Origin: Nematopogon swammerdamellus
Lineage: Eukaryota; Arthropoda; Insecta; Lepidoptera; Adelidae
Assembly (NCBI GenBank): GCA_946902875.1
Contig: OX336340.1
Span: 18,553,566 to 18,617,565 of the forward strand
Length of the DNA stretch: 64,000 bases
Direction of reading: 5' to 3'
The position numbers and the translations under genes were made by a program. The stretch's first letter is position 1, and every line of letters starts with the position of its first letter. The notes under the pieces were generated by a model, which ran no database searches, was not told the origin of the DNA, and saw only the letters and a list, made by a program, of their open reading frames with translations. Shown here piece after piece: positions 51,134-60,768 of the stretch.

Positions 51134-51425
51134 CCACAGAGCATCAAATGCGCGCGCCCCTCCTAGAGGCGCCCTGAGCGCGATTTCCCTACAACGCCGT
51201 TGAAGCCTGTGGCCGTGGCCTATGACTTACATATGTGTGTTGTGCGTGTGCATTCGTTTTGTGCGTGTGCCTAACTTGCTCCTCTTTGTGTGTAGTGTCG
51301 ATACTAGCACACACACACACATACGAAGCGCTAGCAGCACTGCGTGTGGTTTTTGGGTTTCAAATATTATCGCTTAGGGCGCCTCTAGTAGGGGGCGCGC
51401 GCGGTAGGTATTTGATGCTCTGTGG
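51134..51425. mobile_element. Inverted-repeat element (292 bp)
   Basis: CCACAGAGCATCAAAT, GCGCGCGCCCCTCCTAGAGG and CGCCCTGAGCG at the left mirror CGCTTAGGGCGCCTCTAGTA, GGGGGCGCGCGCGGTAGG and ATTTGATGCTCTGTGG at the right. Arms are about 48-54 bases. The centre has (GTGTGC)n-like and (AC)n tracts and gives rise to a spurious Cys-rich frame (51235-51555). Confidence 0.87.
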
Positions 51426-51483
51426 TTGCGGCCGAAAAGCGGACGCTGGACACCGGCGTAATAAGTATTCGAATATAAGTCTT

Positions 51484-51895
51484 CAGGGTTCCGTATCCGT
51501 ACAGAAGCCTATTACTAAGCCTACGTTGTCTGTTTGTATGTCTGTCTATAGGTAGCCGATTGAAAATTTCACAGAATATGTGTTATTATGGCGAATATGC
51601 TAACAAATAATAAAAAAAGCAAAAAGTAAAAAAACCACATACAAAAAACGCTCTAGGGATCGATTACTACATTATTCACTCTACTAAATAATAGATGCCG
51701 CCACAAATACGTTGTTTGCATTTACATCGGGAAGTAACTGAATCGGATATTCGTTTTATCTAGCGGTACATGTATGGAGTTTTGATCCGACGGTCGTGGG
51801 TTCATTGTGCATTTTTTTTCTTTTTAATTTAAACTAGCCCGCTTACGCGGTAGTACGGGAACCCTCGGTGGGCGAGTGCGACTGGGCAGAGTGAT
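51484..51895 (+). mobile_element. Repeat F, variant, carrying a tRNA-like insert
   Basis: CAGGGTTCCGTATCCGTACA, AAATTTCACAGAATATGTGT, ACGCTCTAGGGATCGATTAC and AATAATAGATGCCGCCACAA, then at about 51735-51830 a tRNA-like segment (ATCGGATATTCGTTTTATCT, GACGGTCGTGGGTTCATTG). F resumes GCTTACGCGGTAGTACGGGA, ACCCTCGGTGGGCGAGTGCG. The insert resembles 46890-47055. Confidence 0.7.
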
Positions 51896-52127
51896 CATGA
51901 GGATGGGCTATGCGTTTGGTTTAACATAGCCCGGAAGACGATCGTAAGTAAAGCTTTTGATTGTTGAATCTTGAATAAAGTGTATTGGTACAATAGATCA
52001 TGAATGGAAAAGTTAATCTACGATTACATCTAGTAAAAAATGAGAATTTTAATTAAATGAGCAGTTTAATAATTCACCTCTCTGGATCAGAGAGACCGCA
52101 GGATATTTTCCCTCTGGTTATGTCCGA

Positions 52128-52399
52128 GTACAGATAGTTAAATCCACGAAGACGCGCCCCACTCTTCTTCCTAATCGCTTACAGTGCAAGTGTGCAACCT
52201 GCTGCTAGTGTGTTAGTTCTTTCGTTACACACTACTACGATTATGAGTGCACACGCACACTAAGATGAATTTGGTCAATCACGAGAGACCGTCACGTGTT
52301 AACTATGCTCGGGTCATACTCTCCACACCCTGCACGCACCGCGCGACAACCCGCACAAAAAGTAGTGGGACGCGTCTTCGTGGATTAAACTATCTGTAC
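52128..52399. mobile_element. MITE (272 bp) with 36-bp terminal inverted repeats
   Basis: Left GTACAGATAGTTAAATCCAC then GAAGACGCGCCCCACT. The right end (52364-52399) is the reverse complement with two mismatches. No open frame inside. No target duplication was identified. Confidence 0.88.
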
Positions 52400-53339
52400 C
52401 TATGTAGGTAGTCCAAGATCCTTCAAACAGTGACAACGTAAAACCAGCTACGACTGTCAGCAGACGCTTTATTATTTTCAAACTGATTCTGAATAGAACG
52501 TGGTTATTATTTCGATGAGGTTATAGTCAGGCGACAGTTTTGGCAGGCGCACTTCACTGCCTAAGAGTGATAGTCCGGGCCTCGTTCACTTCCGGCTGGG
52601 GCAGTATATTTCGAAAGTCTACGACGGGAGTTCGCGAATGCCTTTTTGTTTATTTTTTATTTTATTTTTTTGGGTATATTATTTTTGAGAAATTTTTACC
52701 AATGTTTACAACCAAACCAATAAAACAAAACAATAACGAGTGTTTTCCAGACTCTGCGTTCAGTCACAATTTTTCAAATGAACGCACCTGACCACGAATC
52801 TTCACTATACATGACACTGGCCAAAATGTCTCAAAAAGACTATCGCCAAAAAATATGCGTCTATAAACAAATAAACAAACGTTTTGAAGAATAACGAATA
52901 GACGAAAATTCGAATTGTTTAATTCGAACATTTGTCTTAATTCCTTCCCGCTGGCCCCCCAGGACTGGCGAGGTGTCGGCGGCGGCGGCGGTACGGGGTG
53001 GCGCGGCGCGGGGGTGGCGTGGGGGCGGGCAGACAGGCCAACCGCTGCCGGCTCCCTCCGTGCCAATCCTCTCGCCACTTTGTATTGTTTTTTGCCTCCG
53101 ATCGCCAGATGTCGTGCTGTCCGACCGAGCTGCATTCATATCGCCACCGAAACAAATGGAAATATTATGAAAATATAATTCGCTTTCTTTTTCAGCCTTT
53201 CTCCGGGTTATTGCCAGGAAGATTAATTTCGGCTGTAACGTTAAATCGCTCAAAATTTCAGCCCAACCCATGACTACTAAATCATAACGGATATACTTGC
53301 GTTTTATTTGTGACTATCGGAAAACAATTAACAATAAGA
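52400..53339. other. No gene recognised; GC-rich island
   Basis: 52960-53050 is strongly GC-rich (GGCGGCGGCGGTACGGGGTG) and generates many overlapping frames on both strands, none with a motif. Low confidence for a promoter. Confidence 0.45.
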
Positions 53340-53690
53340 TTTTTTTATGAAAACTGACGGTTGGCTACCTCACCTACAATCTGTGATGTCAGCCCATACC
53401 ACCGGATGAACTAGGTGCCATCTCAGTGTTTCATTCCATCTCGGCTACACGGAAAACACGAACTATTTACATAGCCGTTTCGACCGACGTTTCTTTCAGT
53501 GCGGTGGTACCAGTCCGGGCGGGATAAACCCTAGCACCTAGTAAGGTGAGGAGGGAAGGGACCTACAGTTTTACGTGGAATCCGAACCACGGTCAGCCTC
53601 CAACGGTCGAGTAACCCATCCAAGTTCTGACCGCGCCCAGGTGTACTTAACAACAGTCGACCGATCGCACCACTGAGCTACCGAGGCTGG
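53340..53690 (-). mobile_element. SINE-B with tRNA/5S-like chimeric head, complete
   Basis: Minus sense. GCCTCGGTAGCTCAGTGGTG (A box), GTTAAGTACACCTGGGCGCG, GTCAGAACTTGGATGGGTTA (5S-like), GACCGTGGTTCGGATTCCAC (B box), then the B body and a GTCAGTTTTCATAAAAAA end. Compared with 8161-8464 the head has the same order and spacing, which shows it is a family trait and not a chance fusion. Confidence 0.88.
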
Positions 53691-53774
53691 CATACATCAC
53701 AAACTTAGTTCTGAATAATGTTAACAATATTCATCATAATTTTTATATTAACCGACGAGCGTGTATGAAAACCC

Positions 53775-53811
53775 TTAAAAAGTTCTGTTCCTCTGCCAAC
53801 CTCATTGGCAG
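53775..53811 (+). mobile_element. RTE-like family P tail, diverged
   Basis: GTTCTGTTCCTCTGCCAACC then CATTGGCAGACAGGCGTGACG resembles the P end (CTACCCCACCGGGAAACAGGCGTGACG). It leads straight into the hairpin. Confidence 0.5.
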
Positions 53812-53867
53812 ACAGGCGTGACGATTTATGTTTGTGTTTATACACAAACATAAATCTTCACGCCTGT
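53812..53867. repeat. Near-perfect 26-bp hairpin
   Basis: 53812-53837 (ACAGGCGTGACGATTTATGT then TTGTGT) pairs with 53842-53867 with one mismatch, loop TTAT. It includes the RTE-P terminal motif CAGGCGTGACG in both orientations. Confidence 0.92.
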
Positions 53868-54148
53868 GACGTAAATCTTATGATTAGATCGTTTTTCTTT
53901 ATCTGAAACAGTAAATTCAGTGACAATCAAAAATCTAATTAAAGACACGACCAAAAGGAATTTAGTTTTAATTAATCGAAATGCAATTAATGAACGGAAG
54001 TACGGTGTGCAAGCGTTCTCAGCTCCCTCTCGACGGATTGCTTCAATTCCGTTTAATTCCTATTCGTTCTCAGTTCGTGGCTGAATATATACGCGTTTAA
54101 TTTAATTTTCTAGAAGAAGTGTGATGGAACCTCCCTCTTATGTATATA

Positions 54149-54298
54149 TAACATACATACCACACGCTGTATTCTGACAATCGGAGTACGCAGAGTACTC
54201 GGTGTTGTGCTGCAAGTACTCTTGTAAGCTAAAGCACAACACCGACCACCACGTTTAGCAATGTATAGGGAAAGATAACTCAAGCAGCAAGTAAACAC
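54149..54298 (-). mobile_element. SINE-A body
   Basis: ACATACATACCACACGCTGT, GACAATCGGAGTACGCAGAG, GGTGTTGTGCTGCAAGTACT, CACAACACCGACCACCACGT and CTCAAGCAGCAAGTAA. Confidence 0.83.
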
Positions 54299-54307
54299 AG
54301 AGTACAT

Positions 54308-54364
54308 TACATAGGGGTACGGAAACCTCCGTGCGCGAGTAAAACTCGCACTCGACAGATTTTT
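54308..54364 (+). mobile_element. Repeat F right end
   Basis: TACATAGGGGTACGGAAACC, TCCGTGCGCGAGTAAAACTC and GCACTCGACAGATTTTT. Confidence 0.7.
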
Positions 54365-55124
54365 ACAAAGTTATCGTGCGATTACCTTAGTATGTGAAGC
54401 CGAGACGTACAGCATGATTTTAAAGCGGTACCTACCTCGTATTGTACATTCTATAAATACATTTTTATTTTCTAATTTAAAACTGAAAATCAAGGCCTAA
54501 TTAATTTTTTTTTTTATTTACCATTTACGACGTCCTGGGACTATGTACCTGTCCTTGTGTGTGTTGGTCCTTCATGTGATTCTGGCTTACTTGCCAACTA
54601 TGAGAGGTTTTCTCGTAGGGAGCCGCCTTTGCCGCGGGCGACACGCCTCACTACCTAACCTTTTACACAAGAAGCAAGTTTTAATAAAACCCGAGCAGAC
54701 CTAGCGACAACGTATTACGGTGCGGTGGTACCAGTACGCTTCCTGTTGGTTCAGCTTTCATTAAAATGCACGTTTAGTTTCTGCCTGTTGCAATGACGTT
54801 ACAGTGACGAAACTAATATCTATATGAATATATACCGTTTGTATGAACGCGCCCAGACCCCAGGGCTGCACTCTCGATAAAGTCGGTTTCATAGCAAAAT
54901 GCATTTCAATCGGAAATCATCGATTTTTTTCCGAATGTGTTCGCTTTCGGCCCCACTGCACAGCTCATGAATAATGGCGTGATATAACATAACCTGAAAC
55001 CCAAAATTGTAATACTTTGACCTATAGCGGAGATATTATGTCGTATTATATGTACATAGGTAAATAGGTCAGCAGTGCTCGACTTATAAGCGAACTTATA
55101 AGCGTATGTATGTACTTGGATGGT
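54365..55124. other. No recognisable feature
   Basis: No gene or repeat recognised. Confidence 0.45.
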
Positions 55125-55435
55125 TGAACGCCCGACCGTTGGAGGCGGACCGTGGTTCGAATTCCACGGTAAACTGTAGGTCCCTTCCCTTCTTATCTTA
55201 CTAGGTGGTCCCTACCGCATTGTCTAACTAACCCGTCCGCATTGGTACCACCGCACTGAGTGAAACGTCGGTCGAAACGGCTATGTAAATAGCTCGTGTT
55301 TTCCATCCAGTTCAGCGTAGCCGGCACGAACAAAAAGGGAAGCACTGACTGACATGGCACCTAGTTCACCCGGTGTTATGGGCTGACATCACGGATGTTA
55401 TAGGTGATGTACCCAACCGTGTTAGTTTCAATAAA
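55125..55435 (+). mobile_element. SINE-B with partial chimeric head
   Basis: Begins within the 5S-like part (GGATGGTTGAACGCCCGACC), keeps the B-box-like GACCGTGGTTCGAATTCCAC, then ACTAGGTGG, GTCGGTCGAAACGGCTATGT, CACCCGGTGTTATGGGCTGA and a TCAATAAATAATAAAAAAA end. It joins the same body as the other B copies. Confidence 0.87.
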
Positions 55436-55532
55436 TAATAAAAAAAACAAAACAAAACATACCTTAAATAAACTCATATACTTATTTCATAAGTTTTCAT
55501 ATGTATCGCCCCGTTCGGTGTTGTATAGGTGA

Positions 55533-55765
55533 CTAGCTGTGCCCGCGGCTCCACCCGCTCTCATATTTGACTTCTCTGCTAACCTCATAAGCCATTTAGC
55601 GTGATAGTAAGTAGCCTATAGTTGATGGGAAGAATCAACCTATCCGTAGATTTTTTTTTATTAAAATCGGATCAGTGGTTCTCTAGTTATAAGCGGACAG
55701 ACAGACATACATACATACATACATACAGAAAGCAGACGTTGGATTTTATTAAAGGTAAGGAAGGA
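55533..55765 (-). mobile_element. Short Helitron-like element (copy 2), with both termini
   Basis: The minus strand reads A|TCCTTCCTTACC ... GAGCGGGTGGAGCCGCGGGC, ACAGCTAG|T. The A before TC and T after CTAG match Helitron insertion. The body matches 41273-41494, including AACGTCTGCTTTCTG and ACTATCACGCTAAATGGCTT. It is non-coding, hence non-autonomous. Confidence 0.78.
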
Positions 55766-55929
55766 TGTATCAGATACTGATCATGTTCCCATATAATTTT
55801 TTTTACGATATAAAAAACTTACTTATTAAGGTGAAATACGCGAACTTCACGTAATAAATTTGAGGAGTGAGTAGGTTTTTTATATCGTAAAAAAACATTG
55901 GTATAGGAACGTGATCAGTATCTGATACA
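55766..55929. mobile_element. Foldback MITE (164 bp)
   Basis: TGTATCAGATACTGATCATG, TTCCCATATAATTTTTTTTA, CGATATAAAAAACTTACT and the diverged reverse complement at the right (AGTAGGTTTTTTATATCGTA ... GTGATCAGTATCTGATACA). Arms are about 58 bases. It abuts the Helitron-like copy exactly at its 5' terminus. Confidence 0.88.
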
Positions 55930-57164
55930 CATACACCCCTTAGCGTATCGTTACCTACTAATTAAAGACTACCTGCAACAGGTTTTATATATGCAATAAA
56001 ACTTTTAAAAAATTGTAGTAGTAGTTTCCGACTATTTCTCGCCACATCTCTGTGTCCATATAGGTACTTCATGATGTACTAACTTATTTTATTTTATTTC
56101 ACAAGCATTTCCTTAATAAACAAATTTATAACGAAATATTATCTAAAACTAAATGCAATTTTCAACACGACACTCAAATATATTAGCGGTTAGGTGCGGT
56201 TCGTGAATTTAATAAAATATTGCAATATTGACCGCTCGGCGACCCCGCAGGCGGCGGGGGCGGAGGAGTGAGAGGGGAAGGGGGGAGTGCAATGGCGCAA
56301 TTAACATTACATTATCAATTATCATCAATACCACTGGCGAATAATGTTACCGGGAGCGTACAAGCGCACGCTGCACTATGGATACAATGTCCAAAATATT
56401 CTGGTAGAACCTTAAACGTTAAATTAATCAAGCTAGACAAATGTAGTGTCTCCGATTTGAATTAATGTTCACACAATTTTGGAAGTGTTATGCATATAGG
56501 TTGATATTATGGTATAATCCAATATTTAATGTAATTAACGAATGTTCAAATAATAATTAAAACACAAACTAACAAAATTAAATAATAAAAAAACCTAAAC
56601 TTATAAATAAAAAAATCTTCCAGCCATAGTCCCTAGCCCGCTTATAGCGTTCCCTCTTTGAATTGCTAGGCTTATGCGGCGTATGAAGAAAGCCTTGTCA
56701 CGCATGTCACCGGACTTGTCGACTAGCAATTCCAATGGTTTCGGCAAAAGCCATTGTTATTGTTTTTAATTGTTAAAATCTAAATTTCACAGCAAAAGGA
56801 ATCTTGTTTAAACTCAAAACTTTAATTGTGGACGAGTTTTCACGCGACACATTACTCGAGCTTTTCACGGACGGCGCAAAATTTTGCTTGCGAAATATGA
56901 AATCGCGACGGCGACGTTGCGGCAACAATTCGGGAGGTCCGCTGCCGGAACAATTAAAAAGTTATGCTAAACATTTCCCCCCTATGAAGAAAAACTTGCA
57001 AAAACAACGCGCACTTCGCACCCGCGTGTGCGGATTAATTAAACGGCCACAGCTGCCCCCGAGCCACGAGCGGCGAGCATTCCTTTTGGCCATCTGTACA
57101 GTGCCATGAGGATATCGCTGGATAAACCGAGTCAGACTCAGGGGCAATGATTGTGTTTATCAAT
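55930..57164. other. No supported gene
   Basis: A GC-rich patch (56240-56280) and a 101-codon basic frame (56804-57109) were examined. The frame has an ATG, no family motif and an antisense competitor, so it is not called. Confidence 0.4.
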
Positions 57165-57828
57165 TGTTGTTTATTGTTTATTGTTTATTTAGCATCTATT
57201 GGCAGTACACTGCGCTCAGATTTGTCATATTTACATTGTAACATTCCGCCAGTTCGATTATCACAGCGAAGAAGAACTGACAAGAAACTTCACTGGAAAT
57301 TTTTTCAATGTCCACTTGGTCTATACAAAAATGTTTGCCACTGCCTAGACACGCATGTGCTGATTTGTGACATGCAGCAGTTCATGACAAAGTGAAAACA
57401 TTTTTACTATGAAATTGTATGGACTACTGGTTTCTGTCACAAACCACCACATGTCGCTATCGCATAACTAATTAATTACATTCATATCGCATCATTAATT
57501 ATATTTATTTATCATGTGATTCTGACAACTTCTGAAGTATATAGGTATTATGTAAAAAGTCCGGTGTATAGTGCCATCGTCAAATTTGATAAGAAATTTA
57601 TCAAGTCATTATTTGATTTTGTTAGTAAGCAGGTAACATACCACAATGTAGTATAAAATGTCGAGAGTAAAAAAAATTAAAAAATAAAATAGATACACAA
57701 GTACCCATTGTCTTAGAGTTAGTAGAGAACATTACGTTATGTCATACTTTTGTACTTAATTTATTATGTGTCAGAATCACAAAATTCGTCAGTTAAGGCA
57801 TCTTTAATACTGTAATAGCTTTTTTTGA

Positions 57829-60768
57829 TTAATATTTTTTCAGGGTTATTTTGAAAGAATTTTCACCTAGATTCCTTATTTCCTGTGGTATTTTGTTATA
57901 AAATCTAACACTATTACATATAAAACTTTTTGACATTTTAGACAACCTATGTTTTATTCCCAGTAGGTTATCCTTATGTCTAGTATTATAGTTGTGATTG
58001 TCCGAGTTAAAAGTGGAGACTAATAGATGCTTTCTTGCATAACAAATGTTTTGAAAGATGTAGGCACCAGGTAAAGTCATTATTCCTATTTCATTAAATG
58101 CATAACGACAAGTGTCTCTAGGTTTCATTCCTAGTATACACCGTAGGGCTCTTTTCTGTAATACAAATATTCGGTTTGATTCCGCTGCATTTCCCCAAAA
58201 CATTAAACCATATGACATAAGACTGTCAAAGTAGGCATAGTATACAGTCTTTGCGGCTTGAATGCCGCAGAGCTCTTTAATTTTTTTTATAGCGTAGCAG
58301 GCTGAGCTTAGTTTGCCTGCTAGTTTATCTATATGAGCCTTCCAGGTTAATCCATTATCAAATATTAAGCCCAGAAATGTAATTTCATTAGCTATTTTGA
58401 GGGTTAAATCATTTACAGTGTTCACAATGTCATCTTGTATGCGTTTCCGAGTACCCAATGCGAAGTGCATTACATTAGTCTTATTTACATTCAATAGTAA
58501 ATTATTAGATTGAAACCATGACTGTAGTGAATTTATTACTACTACAAATGACTTCCGTAGTTCCTCCATACATAAATCCTTCAAGACAACAGATATATCA
58601 TCAGCAAACATGACTAATTCTATGTCCTCTGGAACACAGCTAGATATATCATTAACATATATTAAGAAAAGAAGTGGTCCTAGTATTGAGCCTTGTGGTA
58701 CACCTATACTGACAGGTTCTACGCCCGACTTTACTCCATTAATATCACAGATTTGTTTTCTATTTTTTAGATATGATTCACATAGATTCAATGCTTTCTC
58801 TCTTACTCCGTAGTGTTCAAGCTTCATTAATATGATATCATGGTTTACGCAGTCAAATGCTTTAGATAGGTCACAAAAAATTCCGTATGTTTGCTTTGAT
58901 TGGTCTAGTGAAGTTAAAACTGATCGGATCATTGATGCAATCGCATCTCCGGTAGACTTGCCCTTTTGAAAACCAAATTGTTTAAAATTAATAATATTAT
59001 GCCTATTAAAAAATGTGATTAATCTTTTTTCAATACATTTTTCAAATACCTTGCTGAACACTGGTAATAGAGAAACTGGGCGGTAGTTGCCGATGTCTTT
59101 ATGACAACCTTTTTTGTATAATGGGATGACTCTGGCAATTTTTAGAGCATCAGGAAATGTTCCACTTGCAATACACTGATTCATAACAACTAACAGAGGG
59201 TCCACGATACTCATTAACGATTTTAACAGCTTTGGTGACATGTTCCATAGGTCCTGTGATCGTTTTGATTTGAGGTCGCGGAGTATTCTTTTAATTTCTG
59301 AATGTGTTACAGGCTCAAAAACAATTGATACAGTGTTGCGAGGTGTGAAAGCTTCCAAATGTTTCAAAGCAATGTCTTTACAAGGTATAATATTTTTTGT
59401 GCTGTTATGTGCAATGGTTGAGAAATATTTATTGAAATGATTTGCAACACTGCTGCAATCAGTTATAAGACTTTCTCCAATTTTTAATTCTACTTGTACA
59501 TTCTCATCCCTGATAGATCTGCCTGTTTCGTCTTTAATTATATTCCAGGCCATTTTTATTTTATTGTCGGAGCTTAATAATTTATTTTTCAGAAATATCT
59601 GTTTGGCACTTATGGATACTTTTTTAAATATTCTACTATAAGAAGAGACGTATGCTCTGAAGACACTACATTTTTTATCTTTCAATAATTCATACAATAA
59701 AAAAAGTTTTTCTTTAGATACTACAATGCCTGGTGTCGCCCATTCTACAAACTTTTTCTTTTTAAGTACAGACTTTCGCCTTAAGGGCATATGTTTATCA
59801 ATATAGGTGACAAAAGTGTTAAAGAAGGATTTGAAACTGGTGTCGCTAGCTATTTGTGAATATTCGATTTTTAAATCTATATTTAAGGCATTTATTCTGT
59901 CCTCATTTATTAATCTCGATGTCCTGATGGCAATATTTTTATTTTTAATCAGTGCATGATAAATAGAGATTAATTGAGCTAGGTGGTCTGATTGAATACC
60001 ACATACTACTTTCGTTTCAAAAGTTGTACTGTCTGTAAAAATATTATCAATGCATGAAGAGCATGATTCTACAATCCTCGTATGTTCAAATATAGTCTGG
60101 CATAGTAAAAAACTATCCATTAGATCTGAGAGCTCGTGTTTGTCATCTTTGTGCGTTGGGAATTTAATATTAAAATCTCCACATAATATTATTGACTTGT
60201 TGTTATTAGAACTTAGTGTATATAGGCATTGTTCAAGTCTTTCTGTGAATACAGAGATGTTCCCTGAGGGGGACCGATATACGGACAAAATAAAGAATGA
60301 CATCAGTTCAGTACAGCTTACTTCAAAATCTTTTTCAATTGACATGTTGACGATATCTGATCGGTTCTTAGCTCGTAAGGATTCCTTTACATAAATCATA
60401 GTGCCTCCTCGTATATAGTTTTTTCGGTGACTACTGCTAATTACATTGTAATTGTTAAGATTACAAATATTCAGTTCATTAGAGTTGATCCATGATTCGC
60501 TTATACAAAATATATCTATATTATTGTCCTGAAGAAATAGTTCTAACATTAGCGTCTTACCACGCAGACCTTGTACATTTTGATGGCATACTAGTAGTTT
60601 GCCTTCTGAATTATTTTTCCTTATTGTCCTATTATTATTATTTGACAATGTCGATTTATGTTTACATTGTATTTTGATTTTATTTTCATTTTCATTTACA
60701 GATGGGAACGCATTTTCAATGTTATTTAACTCACAGTTGACAATATCTTTGGAACTTGGTCTAAAAAA
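57829..60768 (-). CDS. LINE ORF2: AP endonuclease plus reverse transcriptase
   Basis: The open minus frame runs from just after a TGA (60769-60771) to TAA at 57829-57831. No in-frame ATG precedes the endonuclease. Numbering from TTG at 60648, endonuclease residues are QN (23-24), ISESW (Glu51), YRSPSG (124), GDFN (157-160) and SDH (220-222). RT motifs are RPVSLLPVFSKVFEK (523), CDLSKAFD (Asp593), GVPQGSILGP (649) and FADD (681-684). The endonuclease nicks target DNA and RT copies the RNA there. All catalytic residues are present. The final ITLKKY* differs from copy 1: a single missing A in an A6 run (57835-57840) hides about 20 codons resembling SYYSIKDALTD in the next frame. Confidence 0.93.
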   Translation of the reverse strand, partial: FFRPSSKDIVNCELNNIENAFPSVNENENKIKIQCKHKSTLSNNNNRTIRKNNSEGKLLVCHQNVQGLRGKTLMLELFLQDNNIDIFCISESWINSNELNICNLNNYNVISSSHRKNYIRGGTMIYVKESLRAKNRSDIVNMSIEKDFEVSCTELMSFFILSVYRSPSGNISVFTERLEQCLYTLSSNNNKSIILCGDFNIKFPTHKDDKHELSDLMDSFLLCQTIFEHTRIVESCSSCIDNIFTDSTTFETKVVCGIQSDHLAQLISIYHALIKNKNIAIRTSRLINEDRINALNIDLKIEYSQIASDTSFKSFFNTFVTYIDKHMPLRRKSVLKKKKFVEWATPGIVVSKEKLFLLYELLKDKKCSVFRAYVSSYSRIFKKVSISAKQIFLKNKLLSSDNKIKMAWNIIKDETGRSIRDENVQVELKIGESLITDCSSVANHFNKYFSTIAHNSTKNIIPCKDIALKHLEAFTPRNTVSIVFEPVTHSEIKRILRDLKSKRSQDLWNMSPKLLKSLMSIVDPLLVVMNQCIASGTFPDALKIARVIPLYKKGCHKDIGNYRPVSLLPVFSKVFEKCIEKRLITFFNRHNIINFKQFGFQKGKSTGDAIASMIRSVLTSLDQSKQTYGIFCDLSKAFDCVNHDIILMKLEHYGVREKALNLCESYLKNRKQICDINGVKSGVEPVSIGVPQGSILGPLLFLIYVNDISSCVPEDIELVMFADDISVVLKDLCMEELRKSFVVVINSLQSWFQSNNLLLNVNKTNVMHFALGTRKRIQDDIVNTVNDLTLKIANEITFLGLIFDNGLTWKAHIDKLAGKLSSACYAIKKIKELCGIQAAKTVYYAYFDSLMSYGLMFWGNAAESNRIFVLQKRALRCILGMKPRDTCRYAFNEIGIMTLPGAYIFQNICYARKHLLVSTFNSDNHNYNTRHKDNLLGIKHRLSKMSKSFICNSVRFYNKIPQEIRNLGENSFKITLKKY

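Noticed and set aside
52764..53273. Several 65-136 codon frames on both strands
   Set aside because: All overlap one GC-rich island; GC-rich sequence lacks stop codons by composition. No motif in any of them.
56804..57109. 101-codon basic open frame
   Set aside because: No family resemblance, no upstream signals, antisense frame present. Cannot be supported as a gene or exon without transcript data.
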